Shown here: positions 10,364-18,937 of the stretch, in pieces | Numbering within the stretch: position 1 is the first letter of the stretch | Layout of the letters: every line of letters starts with the position of its first letter | Origin: Desulfomarina profundi | GTDB lineage: Bacteria > Desulfobacterota > Desulfobulbia > Desulfobulbales > Desulfocapsaceae | NCBI RefSeq assembly: GCF_019703855.1 | Contig: NZ_AP024086.1 | Location: forward strand, 1,694,501 to 1,758,500 | DNA length: 64,000 bases | Reading direction: 5' to 3' | Notes under the pieces: generated by a model | The model's input: only the letters and a program-made list of their open reading frames with translations | Told to the model about the DNA's origin: nothing | Databases searched by the model: none | Position numbers and translations under genes: made by a program

Positions 10364-12454
10364 TCAGGAATATATTGCTGATATAATGGCATGTTTGAGG
10401 GAATCCATGTTATATGGTTTGGGGAGGGCACCCATAAAGCCATGTTTTCTGCAATCCTCCATCACCGGGTCCAGAATAGTACCGCTGGTGGCTATGATTT
10501 TTAAATTCGGCTCAACTTCCAGCAAAAGTCTGCAGGTGTTTTCCGCGGCTCCTCCCTGCTCTACTGAAAGATCAAGGAGGACTACATGATGTCCCGCATA
10601 ACCTCTCTTCTTTTCCTCCCGAACGTATTCGAGTGCTTCCCGGCGTGTACCTGCTGTTTTAACAATCACTCCCAGGTGTTCAAGCATAATTTTGCCAATT
10701 TGAGCCATCTGCATGTCAGGTTCAACCATCAGCAACTGCAGACCATTGAGGATTTTTTCAACGGGAAGATCCAGTCTATCGGTTGATTGCAGTAATTCCG
10801 GGATATACAGTGAAACCATGGTACCTTCCGAAGGTGCCGAGTGCACAACAACATAGCCGCCATGGTTCCGCAAGGTCGCATACACAATGGTAAGGCCCAT
10901 GCCCATACCCTTCAGGGAACTCCTTTCCTTGGTGGAATAATATGGGTCAAAAACCCTGAACAGATTTTCCTTGTCAATTCCCCGGCCGCAATCCTTTATA
11001 TCAATTCTGGCATATCTCCCGGCGGGTACATATTGACCCTGAATCAACCGGCGCTGATCAGTTATTTCATGATCAACAACGATTCTGATGGCACTACCAT
11101 CAGTTGCTTCCAGCGCATTCTGCAATATTTTGCCTATTGCGCCCGCAATTTCCTCGGGATCAACATAAACAAAACAATGATCATGTTTCACTTCGAACTC
11201 ATAGTTAATCCGAGTATGTTTGGCGAATTCCTGCAAGGTATTCTCAATCAGTGTTCGAATAAGAACCTTTTCCCTGCTGACTATACCGAAATTGGAAAAA
11301 CAGGAAATCTGCCTCGTCAGATCTACTGCAACAAGAGCCGCTTTCTGGGCGTATTGAATCAGTTTTTCCCTCTCGGAAAAATCAAGAGTCTCTCCCCTGG
11401 CAACCACAATATCCAGATTTCCACAGATTACCGTAAGAAGATTGTTAAAATCATGGGCAACCCCACCGGCCATCAGGCTCATTGCATCCATTTTGGTAAT
11501 CAGCCTGACCGCGTTATCCAGTTCCCGCCTCTCTTTCTCAGCCTGGAACTGGCGGGTAATGTCCCTGAGAATACACAGGCCGAAAACATTTTCATTTATT
11601 TTTTGTTGCCGAGCTTTATTGTCCGGCCATGCCGGTTTATCCGATATCGCTACAAATGAAGCAGTGAGAATCCTGTCATTCAATTCAAGGGGATTCTTCT
11701 CAATAATTTCCAGAGATTCCAATCGACGGGCAACAAGATTTTTTTTAATCCAGTCATCAATATCTGCCTGAAAACTTCCCCATGAGCAAATTTCCGACAG
11801 GACGACACCGATAATTTTTTCTTCACCCAGATCAACAATTTCCAGAGCAGCTCTGTTAGCTGAAACAACTTTCCCCTCAACATTTAATTCGATAATACCT
11901 TCAACAAGATTATCTAGAATTTTATCGAGATGCCTTTTTTCCAGCAACAGTTCCGTTGTCACCTCAGAAGGTTTCAGTCCCTTGGGGATCCTGGCATCTC
12001 TTTCTATTTTCTCATTGTTCTTACTTTTTTTTCTGTTTTCACTCCTGTATTCTCTTAACGCATCCTGGAGATGGTTTCGTATCTCGTTCAGATTTCCTTT
12101 GGCTATGCAGAGGTCACAATCAGTTTCACTGAAAATTCTGTCACTGTCCTCCAGAACTGTCGCAGAAAGGACAACAATATATACATCTCTGTATTTTTTG
12201 GTTCTACGAAGTATTTTACAGAGCTGTTCACCGCTTACCTGGGGCATAATCAGGTCTGTAAAAACAATATCAGGATGAAATTCTTCCAGTATTTCTATAG
12301 CATGCAGCCCATTCTCTGCTGTTTTGACAACACAGTTTTCCCTATGCAGCAGTGTAGAAATCAATTTCAGTAAAACCGGATTGTTGTCAACTACCAGGGC
12401 ATTGATCTTCTTATCCATCCTTCCCAGCTCCAAGGCCATCCTCTGCACATCCAT
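10364..12454 (-). CDS. Hybrid histidine kinase (REC-PAS-HisKA-HATPase-REC)
   Basis: About 696 residues from the ATG at 12454; a TTG start at 12538 would overlap the upstream gene by 53 bases. An N-terminal receiver domain has its phospho-acceptor Asp in DIVFTDLIMP. A PAS domain follows (around LDKILDNLVEGIIELN). The dimerisation box holds the phospho-His in MAGGVAHDFNNLLTV. The ATPase domain has its N and G boxes around QNALEAT, DCGRGID and GMGMGLTIV. A second, C-terminal receiver-like domain (VVLLDLSVEQGG) ends the protein. There is no membrane segment, so it senses a cytoplasmic signal or works downstream of the neighbouring response regulator. It is the third gene of a minus-strand set after the CofD-like gene and a single-domain regulator. 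Confidence 0.9.
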   Translation of the reverse strand: MDVQRMALELGRMDKKINALVVDNNPVLLKLISTLLHRENCVVKTAENGLHAIEILEEFHPDIVFTDLIMPQVSGEQLCKILRRTKKYRDVYIVVLSATVLEDSDRIFSETDCDLCIAKGNLNEIRNHLQDALREYRSENRKKSKNNEKIERDARIPKGLKPSEVTTELLLEKRHLDKILDNLVEGIIELNVEGKVVSANRAALEIVDLGEEKIIGVVLSEICSWGSFQADIDDWIKKNLVARRLESLEIIEKNPLELNDRILTASFVAISDKPAWPDNKARQQKINENVFGLCILRDITRQFQAEKERRELDNAVRLITKMDAMSLMAGGVAHDFNNLLTVICGNLDIVVARGETLDFSEREKLIQYAQKAALVAVDLTRQISCFSNFGIVSREKVLIRTLIENTLQEFAKHTRINYEFEVKHDHCFVYVDPEEIAGAIGKILQNALEATDGSAIRIVVDHEITDQRRLIQGQYVPAGRYARIDIKDCGRGIDKENLFRVFDPYYSTKERSSLKGMGMGLTIVYATLRNHGGYVVVHSAPSEGTMVSLYIPELLQSTDRLDLPVEKILNGLQLLMVEPDMQMAQIGKIMLEHLGVIVKTAGTRREALEYVREEKKRGYAGHHVVLLDLSVEQGGAAENTCRLLLEVEPNLKIIATSGTILDPVMEDCRKHGFMGALPKPYNMDSLKHAIISAIYS

Positions 12455-12485
12455 CTTCCCTTCAGGTTCGGGATTCAGGGATAAA

Positions 12486-12881
12486 TCACTCCTGTTCAGA
12501 AGAATCTCCAACTCCACGATTGACTGTCCATTCTTCAATGTCTTTCATTAACTGTATCATATCCACAGGTTTTGTAAAAACTTTCCACGCCCCAAGATGT
12601 TCGGCTATAGTCAAATAAGACCCAGGAGCAATCTTCCCTCCTCCTGAAATGGCAATAATTCCAATCTCCGGAAATTTATCATTAAAGAGAGTAATGGTCT
12701 CAATCCCCTCCTGAACCGGCATAATCAGATCACAAATCAGCATGTCCACAGGGGTTTTCTCCTGGATCGCCATTCCTTCCCTTCCATCTGCGGCATCGTA
12801 GACTTCATACCCGGCACGTTCCAGCCACATGCGAAACAGTTCACGGATTATTTCATCATCATCAATTATCAATATTTTCAT
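12486..12881 (-). CDS. Single-domain response regulator (CheY-like)
   Basis: 131 residues from the ATG at 12881 (MKILIIDDDEIIREL); an upstream start at 12905 would overlap the previous gene. The acidic pocket is DDD near residue 8, the phospho-acceptor Asp lies in MLICDLIMP, and the conserved Lys is in FTKPVD. There is no output domain, so it acts by protein contact, most likely with the hybrid kinase encoded immediately downstream. It sits 20 bases after the CofD-like gene, so the three genes are probably one transcript. Confidence 0.9.
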   Translation of the reverse strand: MKILIIDDDEIIRELFRMWLERAGYEVYDAADGREGMAIQEKTPVDMLICDLIMPVQEGIETITLFNDKFPEIGIIAISGGGKIAPGSYLTIAEHLGAWKVFTKPVDMIQLMKDIEEWTVNRGVGDSSEQE

Positions 12882-12901
12882 ACTGCTCTTTCCACTCACA
12901 A

Positions 12902-15250
12902 TCACACCTGAATACTCTTCTCATACTCTTTGCCAAAAACCACGTCCCTGAAAAACATAATCATTCTTTTTCTTCTTTTAGACATCTTTAACTGTTCCGG
13001 TATCAAATCCGTGCTGCTTATCTTCATGACAGACATCTTGTACTCTATATGTGTCGCCAGCCTGTTATCCAGATACCATGCATACATCAGTCCCATCAGT
13101 AAACCGGGTGGTGTAAACCCCTCTCCCCGGTTCACCAGCCTGGTATAATGATTTTCGTCTCCTGTTGAACACATCCTGGCCAGTTTTAAAAATGCATCAA
13201 GCTGCATGGGATCGAAAAAACAACATCTCTCTTCTTCATGGCGAAGAAAAAGATGATAAGCACGACCTAAAAACAACCCGTCAACCTTAATATCCGCCAT
13301 TTCCTTTTCAGCCGCATAATTACCCAGCAGAGATTCTCCCAGGGCAATCATCAGGGCCACTTCAAACTTTGATTGGACGCCAAACTGATCTTCTCGAATT
13401 TTAATACAGCTATCTTCAGGATCATAGAAAGAAAAAACATTATCCCACCTCTGATCCCTGTTCCACTCTGACTTGTCAATGCAGTGCAATCCCTTTATAT
13501 ATTCAAGGTGAGCCAGAGGAATTACAGGATGACTCCACAGAATCTCGCAGGAATCTTCTTTCACCTGTCCAATATTTATATATTTTTCACAACCGACATG
13601 GGTAATTTCCAGACCGTCCAGCCAACCATTAATTGCACTGTAGCGCTGAAATGGAAAAGGCCTGCTACAGAAAACCCGACTTACCGGATTTCCATTGAAA
13701 ACCTGTTCCCGGTCTGAACTCTCTTCCCTGTTTTCTTCCCGACAATCCTTGGCAATATTATTTTTTCCAAAACAATTCCGGCCGTTAAACAATGCCAACA
13801 CAGCCTGTGCCAGGGTATCAGGATCATGTTGGATAACATTATCATTTTTCAGGGCATATCTTGAATACACGCCACATTCAATGGGATAATAGTGCTGACT
13901 GTTCAGGACCTCCCTGTCCAGGAATATGGGAATCTTTCCTTCCACGGCATAACGTTGCAAAATAGATGCCGGGATGTTTTCGAGAGAAACACAGATAACT
14001 TCATTGAATAGATCTTCAGTCCCTCCGGGTATGTTTTTTTCATAGGCTCTGATCATATCTGAAACATGAAATTTTCTTTCAGGATCAGCAATACTGTGAT
14101 CTGTCTCCCCGGCCTGTACCCACAGATTGGAAATAAGAATCTTGAGAGCCTTTCTGTTTCTCCTTACTGCATCCGCCATCCCGGCCACCTTGAAAACCGG
14201 GATGATTGAAGAATAAAGACTGCCCGGAGCAAGAATAATAATATCCGCACGGGCAATCTCCTCATAAACTTCTCTATGTACACGAACATCATCAAAAAAA
14301 CTAACATGGACACTCTCAACGGGCACTCCCCGCTCCGCCTTGCTCAACCTGTCCTCACCAACACTTTCCACTCCATTTGTATAGCGAACCTTTAATTCGG
14401 CCAGGGTTGTGGTACAAGGCATAACTGCACGTTCCCCCGCCCCCAGAAATTCCCCCATCAGATTCAGTCCGGAAAACAATGCCTTGTGAAGAAGACCTGG
14501 TCTATTTGCAAGCTCAGAATTGTCTATTTCCATATCAATTTCACGGTAAATGGCAGCAACAACGAGGAGATTTCCGAAACAGTGAGGACGTTTGAGAGTT
14601 TCGGCCAACCTGGTATCGGTAAAAAGATGTGACACCAGTTGCCGTATATAATTATTTAATAATGACGGCAGAAAATCGAGTCTGGCCAGAATGGCAACGA
14701 GATCCGAAAGTTCCAGCGATGTTTTCCCTGGAGAACGATAATTGAACAGTTGATGCAGTATTTTTGCGATTTCATCAGCCTGACCGTCAACAATCGAGTA
14801 TCTCTCTTTGAGTCTGCTCAGTTTTACGGAAGAAAGCAGGACATGACGGATATCACCAATTGCAATAAGAGGAAGGTCCTTCAACAGTTGTCCGGTAGAC
14901 CCGCCATCATCAGTCACACAGACAATGGAACTTGTATTTGGAAAAATCTCCTTCAAACCACAAAAGGGGTTCTTAATCCAGGTCGAACGCCGGCTGTCAC
15001 CCCCGATAAGATTGGAAAGACCTGTCCCTCCACCAAATACAACTACCCGGACATCTTCAACATTTTTACTGAGAAGTTCATTTCTCAAATCTGTCAGCAG
15101 TTTTTTCCCGGGGTTCTGCACATTTTCAGGGACACCACGAAGAACCAGATCTACCAGTTTTTCCCGAAGATCTCTCTGGGGAAGATAATCCATCGGTGAA
15201 AGCTGAACTTTTCTGATCTCGTTTAGTATACTTTTAACGTAATTGCTCAC
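12902..15250 (-). CDS. CofD/YvcK-like protein with long C-terminal extension
   Basis: A 782-residue cytosolic protein. After an N-terminal helical segment of about 65 residues, a CofD/YvcK (GlmR) fold follows: VVVFGGGTGLSNLI, then VTDDGGSTGQLLKDL, then LAPGSLYSSIIPV. CofD transfers phospholactate in F420 synthesis; YvcK relatives bind UDP-sugars and steer carbon toward cell-wall precursors. The family name does not settle which applies. Typical members are 300-450 residues, and here about 300 extra residues with no recognised motif follow. It heads a minus-strand set with a response regulator and a hybrid kinase, which suggests a regulatory rather than a biosynthetic role (inference). Confidence 0.8.
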   Translation of the reverse strand: MSNYVKSILNEIRKVQLSPMDYLPQRDLREKLVDLVLRGVPENVQNPGKKLLTDLRNELLSKNVEDVRVVVFGGGTGLSNLIGGDSRRSTWIKNPFCGLKEIFPNTSSIVCVTDDGGSTGQLLKDLPLIAIGDIRHVLLSSVKLSRLKERYSIVDGQADEIAKILHQLFNYRSPGKTSLELSDLVAILARLDFLPSLLNNYIRQLVSHLFTDTRLAETLKRPHCFGNLLVVAAIYREIDMEIDNSELANRPGLLHKALFSGLNLMGEFLGAGERAVMPCTTTLAELKVRYTNGVESVGEDRLSKAERGVPVESVHVSFFDDVRVHREVYEEIARADIIILAPGSLYSSIIPVFKVAGMADAVRRNRKALKILISNLWVQAGETDHSIADPERKFHVSDMIRAYEKNIPGGTEDLFNEVICVSLENIPASILQRYAVEGKIPIFLDREVLNSQHYYPIECGVYSRYALKNDNVIQHDPDTLAQAVLALFNGRNCFGKNNIAKDCREENREESSDREQVFNGNPVSRVFCSRPFPFQRYSAINGWLDGLEITHVGCEKYINIGQVKEDSCEILWSHPVIPLAHLEYIKGLHCIDKSEWNRDQRWDNVFSFYDPEDSCIKIREDQFGVQSKFEVALMIALGESLLGNYAAEKEMADIKVDGLFLGRAYHLFLRHEEERCCFFDPMQLDAFLKLARMCSTGDENHYTRLVNRGEGFTPPGLLMGLMYAWYLDNRLATHIEYKMSVMKISSTDLIPEQLKMSKRRKRMIMFFRDVVFGKEYEKSIQV

Positions 15251-15286
15251 AGGGCAGGCAACCTCGTTGTATCAATCATTGTATTT

Positions 15287-15347
15287 GTAACAGGTTACAG
15301 GATTTGTAACTCTGTGTTTTCATCTACCTTACCTCTGAACACTTACG
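15287..15347 (+). repeat. Repeat family 1, copy A
   Basis: The core of about 45 bases begins with GTAACAGGTTACAGGATTTG and continues through GTGTTTTCATCTACCTTACC. Four more copies lie at 16124, 17133, 27744 and 50073. The first twelve bases are a near-palindrome. In this copy the last codons and stop of the restored kdsB frame fall inside the repeat (stop at 15329-15331). Confidence 0.85.
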
Positions 15348-16104
15348 TTCTCTTCCTGCAACTGTTGCTCCACCCTTACAAGATCCTCAGGGTATCAACT
15401 TCTATGGAATCGTGTTTTGTGATGGTGACCTTTATCTTATATCCATATTCCAGAGCCCTCAACTGCTCCAGTTTTTCATAGCGCTCCCATTCTCCTTCCG
15501 GTAAGGCCACAAAAGACAGCAGAAAACCTTTGCGGTATGCATAAAATCCAAGATGTTTATAGTATGTCGGTTTTTCATCCATTTCTGGATTTCTCTGGAA
15601 AGGAATGGGAGACCTGGAAAAATAGAGCGCATTATTATCCCTGTCAAAGACGGTCTTAACATGATTTGGGTCTTCAATTTCTTCGGGTCTAATAATTTTA
15701 TAGATCAGTGTTGACATGGGTAAAGCGGGATCCTCAAGCAATGGCCCAGCCACCTGTTCTATGACCTCTGCTGCAAAAAGAGGTTGATCTCCCTGGATGT
15801 TCACCACAACATCATGCTCTGAAATTTCCAGTAGTTCTGCCGCTTCAGCCAGCCTGTCTGACCCGGAGACATGATCGTTACGAGTCATGACGACTTCTCC
15901 TGCAAACCCTCGAACACAATCGGCTATTCTTGTATCATCCGTTGCCACAACAACCCTGCTTAACAGCGATACCGCCTTTGCCCGTTCAACCACGTGTTGA
16001 ATCATAGGTTTGCCAGCAATAAGAGCAAGCGGTTTGCCTTTAAATCTGTTGGATTTGTATCTCGCAGGAATTATAGCTATAACTTCCGGTTTTGTCTGTG
16101 CCAT
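15329..16104 (-). CDS. kdsB: 3-deoxy-manno-octulosonate cytidylyltransferase (frame interrupted near 15390)
   Basis: CMP-KDO synthetase, which activates KDO for LPS inner-core synthesis. The N-terminal signature is IIPARYKSNRFKGKPL, then VVVATDD, VNIQGDQPL and YFSRSPIPF. The reading frame as written ends early at 15376 with VDTLRIL. In this family the end reads VDTPEDL. One extra base in the GGG at 15390-15392 (CCC on the coding strand) restores VDTPEDLVRVEQQL and a stop at 15329-15331, giving about 258 residues. A single missing base is therefore likely. The restored C-terminus runs into repeat family 1. The gene is divergent from rsmJ. Confidence 0.92.
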
Positions 16105-16123
16105 GGTAAAGTATCGGTAAATA

Positions 16124-16184
16124 GGTAAGTTATCAGGTTTAAGGTGTATGAAAACATAAAGTTACAAATACTGTAACCAGTTAC
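16124..16184 (-). repeat. Repeat family 1, copy B
   Basis: Read on the minus strand it begins GTAACTGGTTACAGTATTTG and continues through ATGTTTTCATACACCTT, ending near TAACTTACC. It lies between divergent kdsB and rsmJ, nine bases from a copy of repeat family 4. Confidence 0.8.
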
Positions 16185-16193
16185 GTTAAGAGT

Positions 16194-16305
16194 TTATCTG
16201 AAAATTCTACTACGGAAGGTGCTTTAGCCGCAGTAGGATTTTCATCTGGTTATTGCGCCGGAGGGTATAAATAATCGAACCATTTGATCCGGGCATGCCG
16301 GTTTT
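16194..16305 (+). repeat. Repeat family 4, copy a (two-hairpin element)
   Basis: 112 bases starting TTATCTGAAAAT. The first half can fold as a long stem: GAAAATTCTACT pairs with AGTAGGATTTTC around a loop near 16220-16230. The second half ends in a hairpin CCGGGCATGCCGG. Related copies lie at 21139, 30820 and 53922. It ends 28 bases before the rsmJ start. Confidence 0.75.
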
Positions 16306-16332
16306 TATCAATTTTCAGGAACAAGAATCATC

Positions 16333-17121
16333 GTGAACAGTTTTTTTCCAATATATGTTTCATCTACAATAAATTCTCCAACAATTCTACAAAAAGCAAA
16401 AGATCTGTCCCTTAATCTCGGAATTCCTTACCTTCCCTTTGCCGATCTACCACGCCAGGGAGTTATTTTAGCATATACTGAAATAGGATTACAGCTCCTT
16501 TCCTGTAAAAAATCAGGCAAAGACCAAACTCTTCTCCATGTCGATTTTATCAGGGGGAAAAACGGATACCGGCATACAAGAAATCTGACCACCAAACAAT
16601 CTCTTGCCAGGGCGGCAGGAATCAGACCAGGTGTACGTCCATCGGTCCTTGACGCAACGGCAGGTCTTGGAAGTGACAGCTTTGTCCTGGCCTGCCTGGG
16701 TTGCACCGTACATATGCTTGAAAGATCACTGGTTCTCCATGCACTTCTTGAAGACGGCCTGAAGCGCGCTGCACAGCACCCCAAGACAAAAACAATCGTT
16801 GAGAAAAAAATGCGCATCTTCCATAAAAACGCAATCTCATATCTGCAGAAAATGACTGCCGTATATGACACAATTTATCTTGACCCGATGTATCCACACC
16901 GCTCCGGAAAAGCCCTTAACAGGCAGACCATGCGGATAATACGTGACCTGGTTGGGAACGATGAGGACAGCAGTTTTCTGCTGGAGATTGCATGCACGAA
17001 GGCAAAAAAAAGAGTTGCCGTAAAAAGGCCAAAAGGTGCCGAATATCTGGCACAGAGTCCTCCTTCTTTTATGATAAAATCAAAAAACAGCAGGTATGAT
17101 ATATACCTGATGTCAACCTGA
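16333..17121 (+). CDS. rsmJ: 16S rRNA (guanine1516-N2)-methyltransferase RsmJ
   Basis: 262 residues. A Rossmann-type S-adenosylmethionine-binding domain is marked by DATAGLGSDSFVLACLGC, followed by MLERS and the catalytic-region motif YLDPMYPHR, all typical of RsmJ (YhiQ). It methylates the small-subunit rRNA in the decoding region. Length matches the family, and the start is the GTG or ATG close to 16333. It is flanked upstream by repeats B and 4a and downstream by repeat C, and is convergent with rlmH. Confidence 0.92.
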   Translation: MNSFFPIYVSSTINSPTILQKAKDLSLNLGIPYLPFADLPRQGVILAYTEIGLQLLSCKKSGKDQTLLHVDFIRGKNGYRHTRNLTTKQSLARAAGIRPGVRPSVLDATAGLGSDSFVLACLGCTVHMLERSLVLHALLEDGLKRAAQHPKTKTIVEKKMRIFHKNAISYLQKMTAVYDTIYLDPMYPHRSGKALNRQTMRIIRDLVGNDEDSSFLLEIACTKAKKRVAVKRPKGAEYLAQSPPSFMIKSKNSRYDIYLMST

Positions 17122-17132
17122 ACCGTTCAATG

Positions 17133-17192
17133 GTAACTGGTTACAGGATTTGTAACTCTATGTTTTCATCTACCTTGTGTCTGTAAGTGATC
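17133..17192 (+). repeat. Repeat family 1, copy C
   Basis: It begins GTAACTGGTTACAGGATTTG and carries ATGTTTTCATCTACCTT. Its end reads GTAAGTGATC, the reverse of the end in copies A, B and D. It lies between the convergent rsmJ and rlmH genes. Confidence 0.85.
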
Positions 17193-17211
17193 TGCAATAC
17201 CCCTGAAGATG

Positions 17212-17676
17212 TCACCTGTGATATTTTTCTCCCGCTTTTATCGTGTATGCCCTGTACAGCTGTTCCATCAGAAAAAGCCTGATCATATCATGGGGGAACG
17301 TCATTTTTGAAAAGGATAGAACCAGATCCGCCGCATCAATAATCTCATCCGAAAGCCCGTCAGGTCCACCGATAAGATAGACTGCATCTTTCACTCCCCG
17401 CATTTCCAGATCCATTATTTTTTTGGCAAATCCGGTGGAAGTGAACTGAGTGCCCCGGGAATCCAGGGCAATTTTGCAGGCACCGGCGGGCACTGCCTGC
17501 AGCAGAATTTTCCCCTGGTTTTTTTTTTGATTCCCTCCGGATTTCCGGCCCTTTTTCTCTTTCAGGATTTCAATGGATATAGAGGTATAGTGACGCAGAC
17601 GCAGACGATATTTCTCAATGCCCTGTTCAAGAAACATCTCTCCGGTCTTACCAAGGAAAAGCAGTTTATGGTTCAT
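17212..17676 (-). CDS. rlmH: 23S rRNA (pseudouridine1915-N3)-methyltransferase
   Basis: 154 residues, the usual size for this SPOUT-fold methyltransferase that modifies helix 69 of 23S rRNA. The conserved C-terminal region is intact: YLIGGPDGL, SFSKMTFPHDMIR and EQLYRAYTIKAGEKYHR, which contribute the S-adenosylmethionine-binding knot. The last gene of a minus-strand set: algH, cysteine-cluster gene, rlmH (26 bases after the previous stop). Confidence 0.96.
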   Translation of the reverse strand: MNHKLLFLGKTGEMFLEQGIEKYRLRLRHYTSISIEILKEKKGRKSGGNQKKNQGKILLQAVPAGACKIALDSRGTQFTSTGFAKKIMDLEMRGVKDAVYLIGGPDGLSDEIIDAADLVLSFSKMTFPHDMIRLFLMEQLYRAYTIKAGEKYHR

Positions 17677-17702
17677 ATTTTTTTATCCGTACAGCAAACA
17701 GG

Positions 17703-18101
17703 TCAGCACTGTACAAATCCATTCTCAATCAGTTTCCTGAAAATCTCACAGAATATATCATATCCCTTTTCTTTTTTAATTCCCGGACACGATTCAGAAA
17801 TAGCCATGAAATTGGCTTCATCGTCAAGAATTGAAGGGTGCAGGGGCCACTGGCCGCATCGCCATGGGCGCCCCTGGTGGACAGTACAACCTTCATCATA
17901 AAAAATACAATGCCCGTCAACTGTTTTCATCTGGACACAGTTCCCGGTTACACGCCAGAATTTCCTTTTCACCTTTTCTTCGTCCATTGAAAGAAAAGCT
18001 ACCATTCTTTCCCTGTCGTCAGCATCAAGGGAAACCGTTGTTTCTCCATGACAACAAAATCCGCACCTCGTGCAGACAAAAATATCCGATACATCAACCA
18101 C
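17703..18101 (-). CDS. YkgJ-type cysteine-cluster protein
   Basis: 132 residues from a GTG at 18101, chosen because AAGGAG stands six bases upstream; an ATG at 18155 would add a poorly conserved hydrophobic stretch. The conserved CTRCGFCCHG near the start, with further cysteines in NCVQM, HCIFYDEGCTVHQ, RCGQWPLHP and SCPGI, matches the CxxCxxCC family (YkgJ/UPF0153), probably a metal or Fe-S site. Biochemical function is unknown. It lies between algH and rlmH. Confidence 0.88.
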   Translation of the reverse strand: MVDVSDIFVCTRCGFCCHGETTVSLDADDRERMVAFLSMDEEKVKRKFWRVTGNCVQMKTVDGHCIFYDEGCTVHQGRPWRCGQWPLHPSILDDEANFMAISESCPGIKKEKGYDIFCEIFRKLIENGFVQC

Positions 18102-18173
18102 AACGTTCTCCTTGTAAAACGGGAAACAGAAAAGAAGAAAAATAAACCCGTTCAATCATTACCGATTTATTTG

Positions 18174-18746
18174 TCAGGCATACCCTATGACATCTTCAAA
18201 GGTTGTGATATCAATACCAAACTGCATGGCTGCAGCCTTCCACTTCATGGAATCCTCAAGAGAAAAAATAATGGAATCATCCCCCGGCACATTCAACCAA
18301 CCATTGGCGACAAGCTCATTCTCCAGCTGACCGGGGCCCCATCCGGTGTAGCCGAGTATAAAGAGATAATTGTCAGGCCCCCTGCCCCGGGAGATATCTT
18401 CCAGGACCCTGGTCTCACGGGTCAGTGAAACTGTCTCGCTGATTTCAAGTTTATGCTCTGTTTCATAATTTGATGAAAAAAGAATAAATGCTGATTCCAT
18501 CTCCACCGGCCCTCCAATGTAAACGGGCGGCAATTCCATATCGGGTATTTCCATCCCGGCCCCCTGCAGGATTTCCGGCAGGGTAAACAACGGATGTGGC
18601 TGATTTACTGCGACTCCCATTGCACCTTCACTGTTATGGGCACATATATATATCACATGTTCTTCAAACCGGGGATCCGGCATCTGCGGCGTGGATATAA
18701 GAAAGCTCCCCGTAAGAGAATCACCCTGAATAGAACTATTTTTCAT
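18174..18746 (-). CDS. YqgE/AlgH family protein (UPF0301)
   Basis: 190 residues with the family hallmarks: LTGSFLISTPQM at the start, VIYICAHNSEGAMGVAVN, VYIGGPVE and LGYTGWGPGQLENEL. AlgH was named for an alginate-regulation phenotype in Pseudomonas, but the molecular role of the family is not established. It is the first gene of the set with the cysteine-cluster gene and rlmH. Divergent from glgB. Confidence 0.93.
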   Translation of the reverse strand: MKNSSIQGDSLTGSFLISTPQMPDPRFEEHVIYICAHNSEGAMGVAVNQPHPLFTLPEILQGAGMEIPDMELPPVYIGGPVEMESAFILFSSNYETEHKLEISETVSLTRETRVLEDISRGRGPDNYLFILGYTGWGPGQLENELVANGWLNVPGDDSIIFSLEDSMKWKAAAMQFGIDITTFEDVIGYA

Positions 18747-18937
18747 AGTAAATCCAACATATTAGTCAAACATCTGTTTTATCGTTCTTTTCACTTTATA
18801 GTTTAGCAGACTGCAAGTATAATCGTCAAGGATCTCATTACTGCTCCGGCAAAAGCTCTTCTGTCCACGTCTGCATTCCGGCTGGATAGACGCATTTTGC
18901 CGGTCCCGACAATTCCACATGGAATAAAGATAATCAT

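Noticed and set aside
10841-11659. A 272-residue plus-strand frame inside the hybrid kinase
   Set aside because: Antisense shadow; the minus strand carries complete HisKA and ATPase motifs here.
15287-15347. Integron attC or phage attachment site
   Set aside because: The palindromic core repeats in five intergenic places with no integrase or cassette arrangement.
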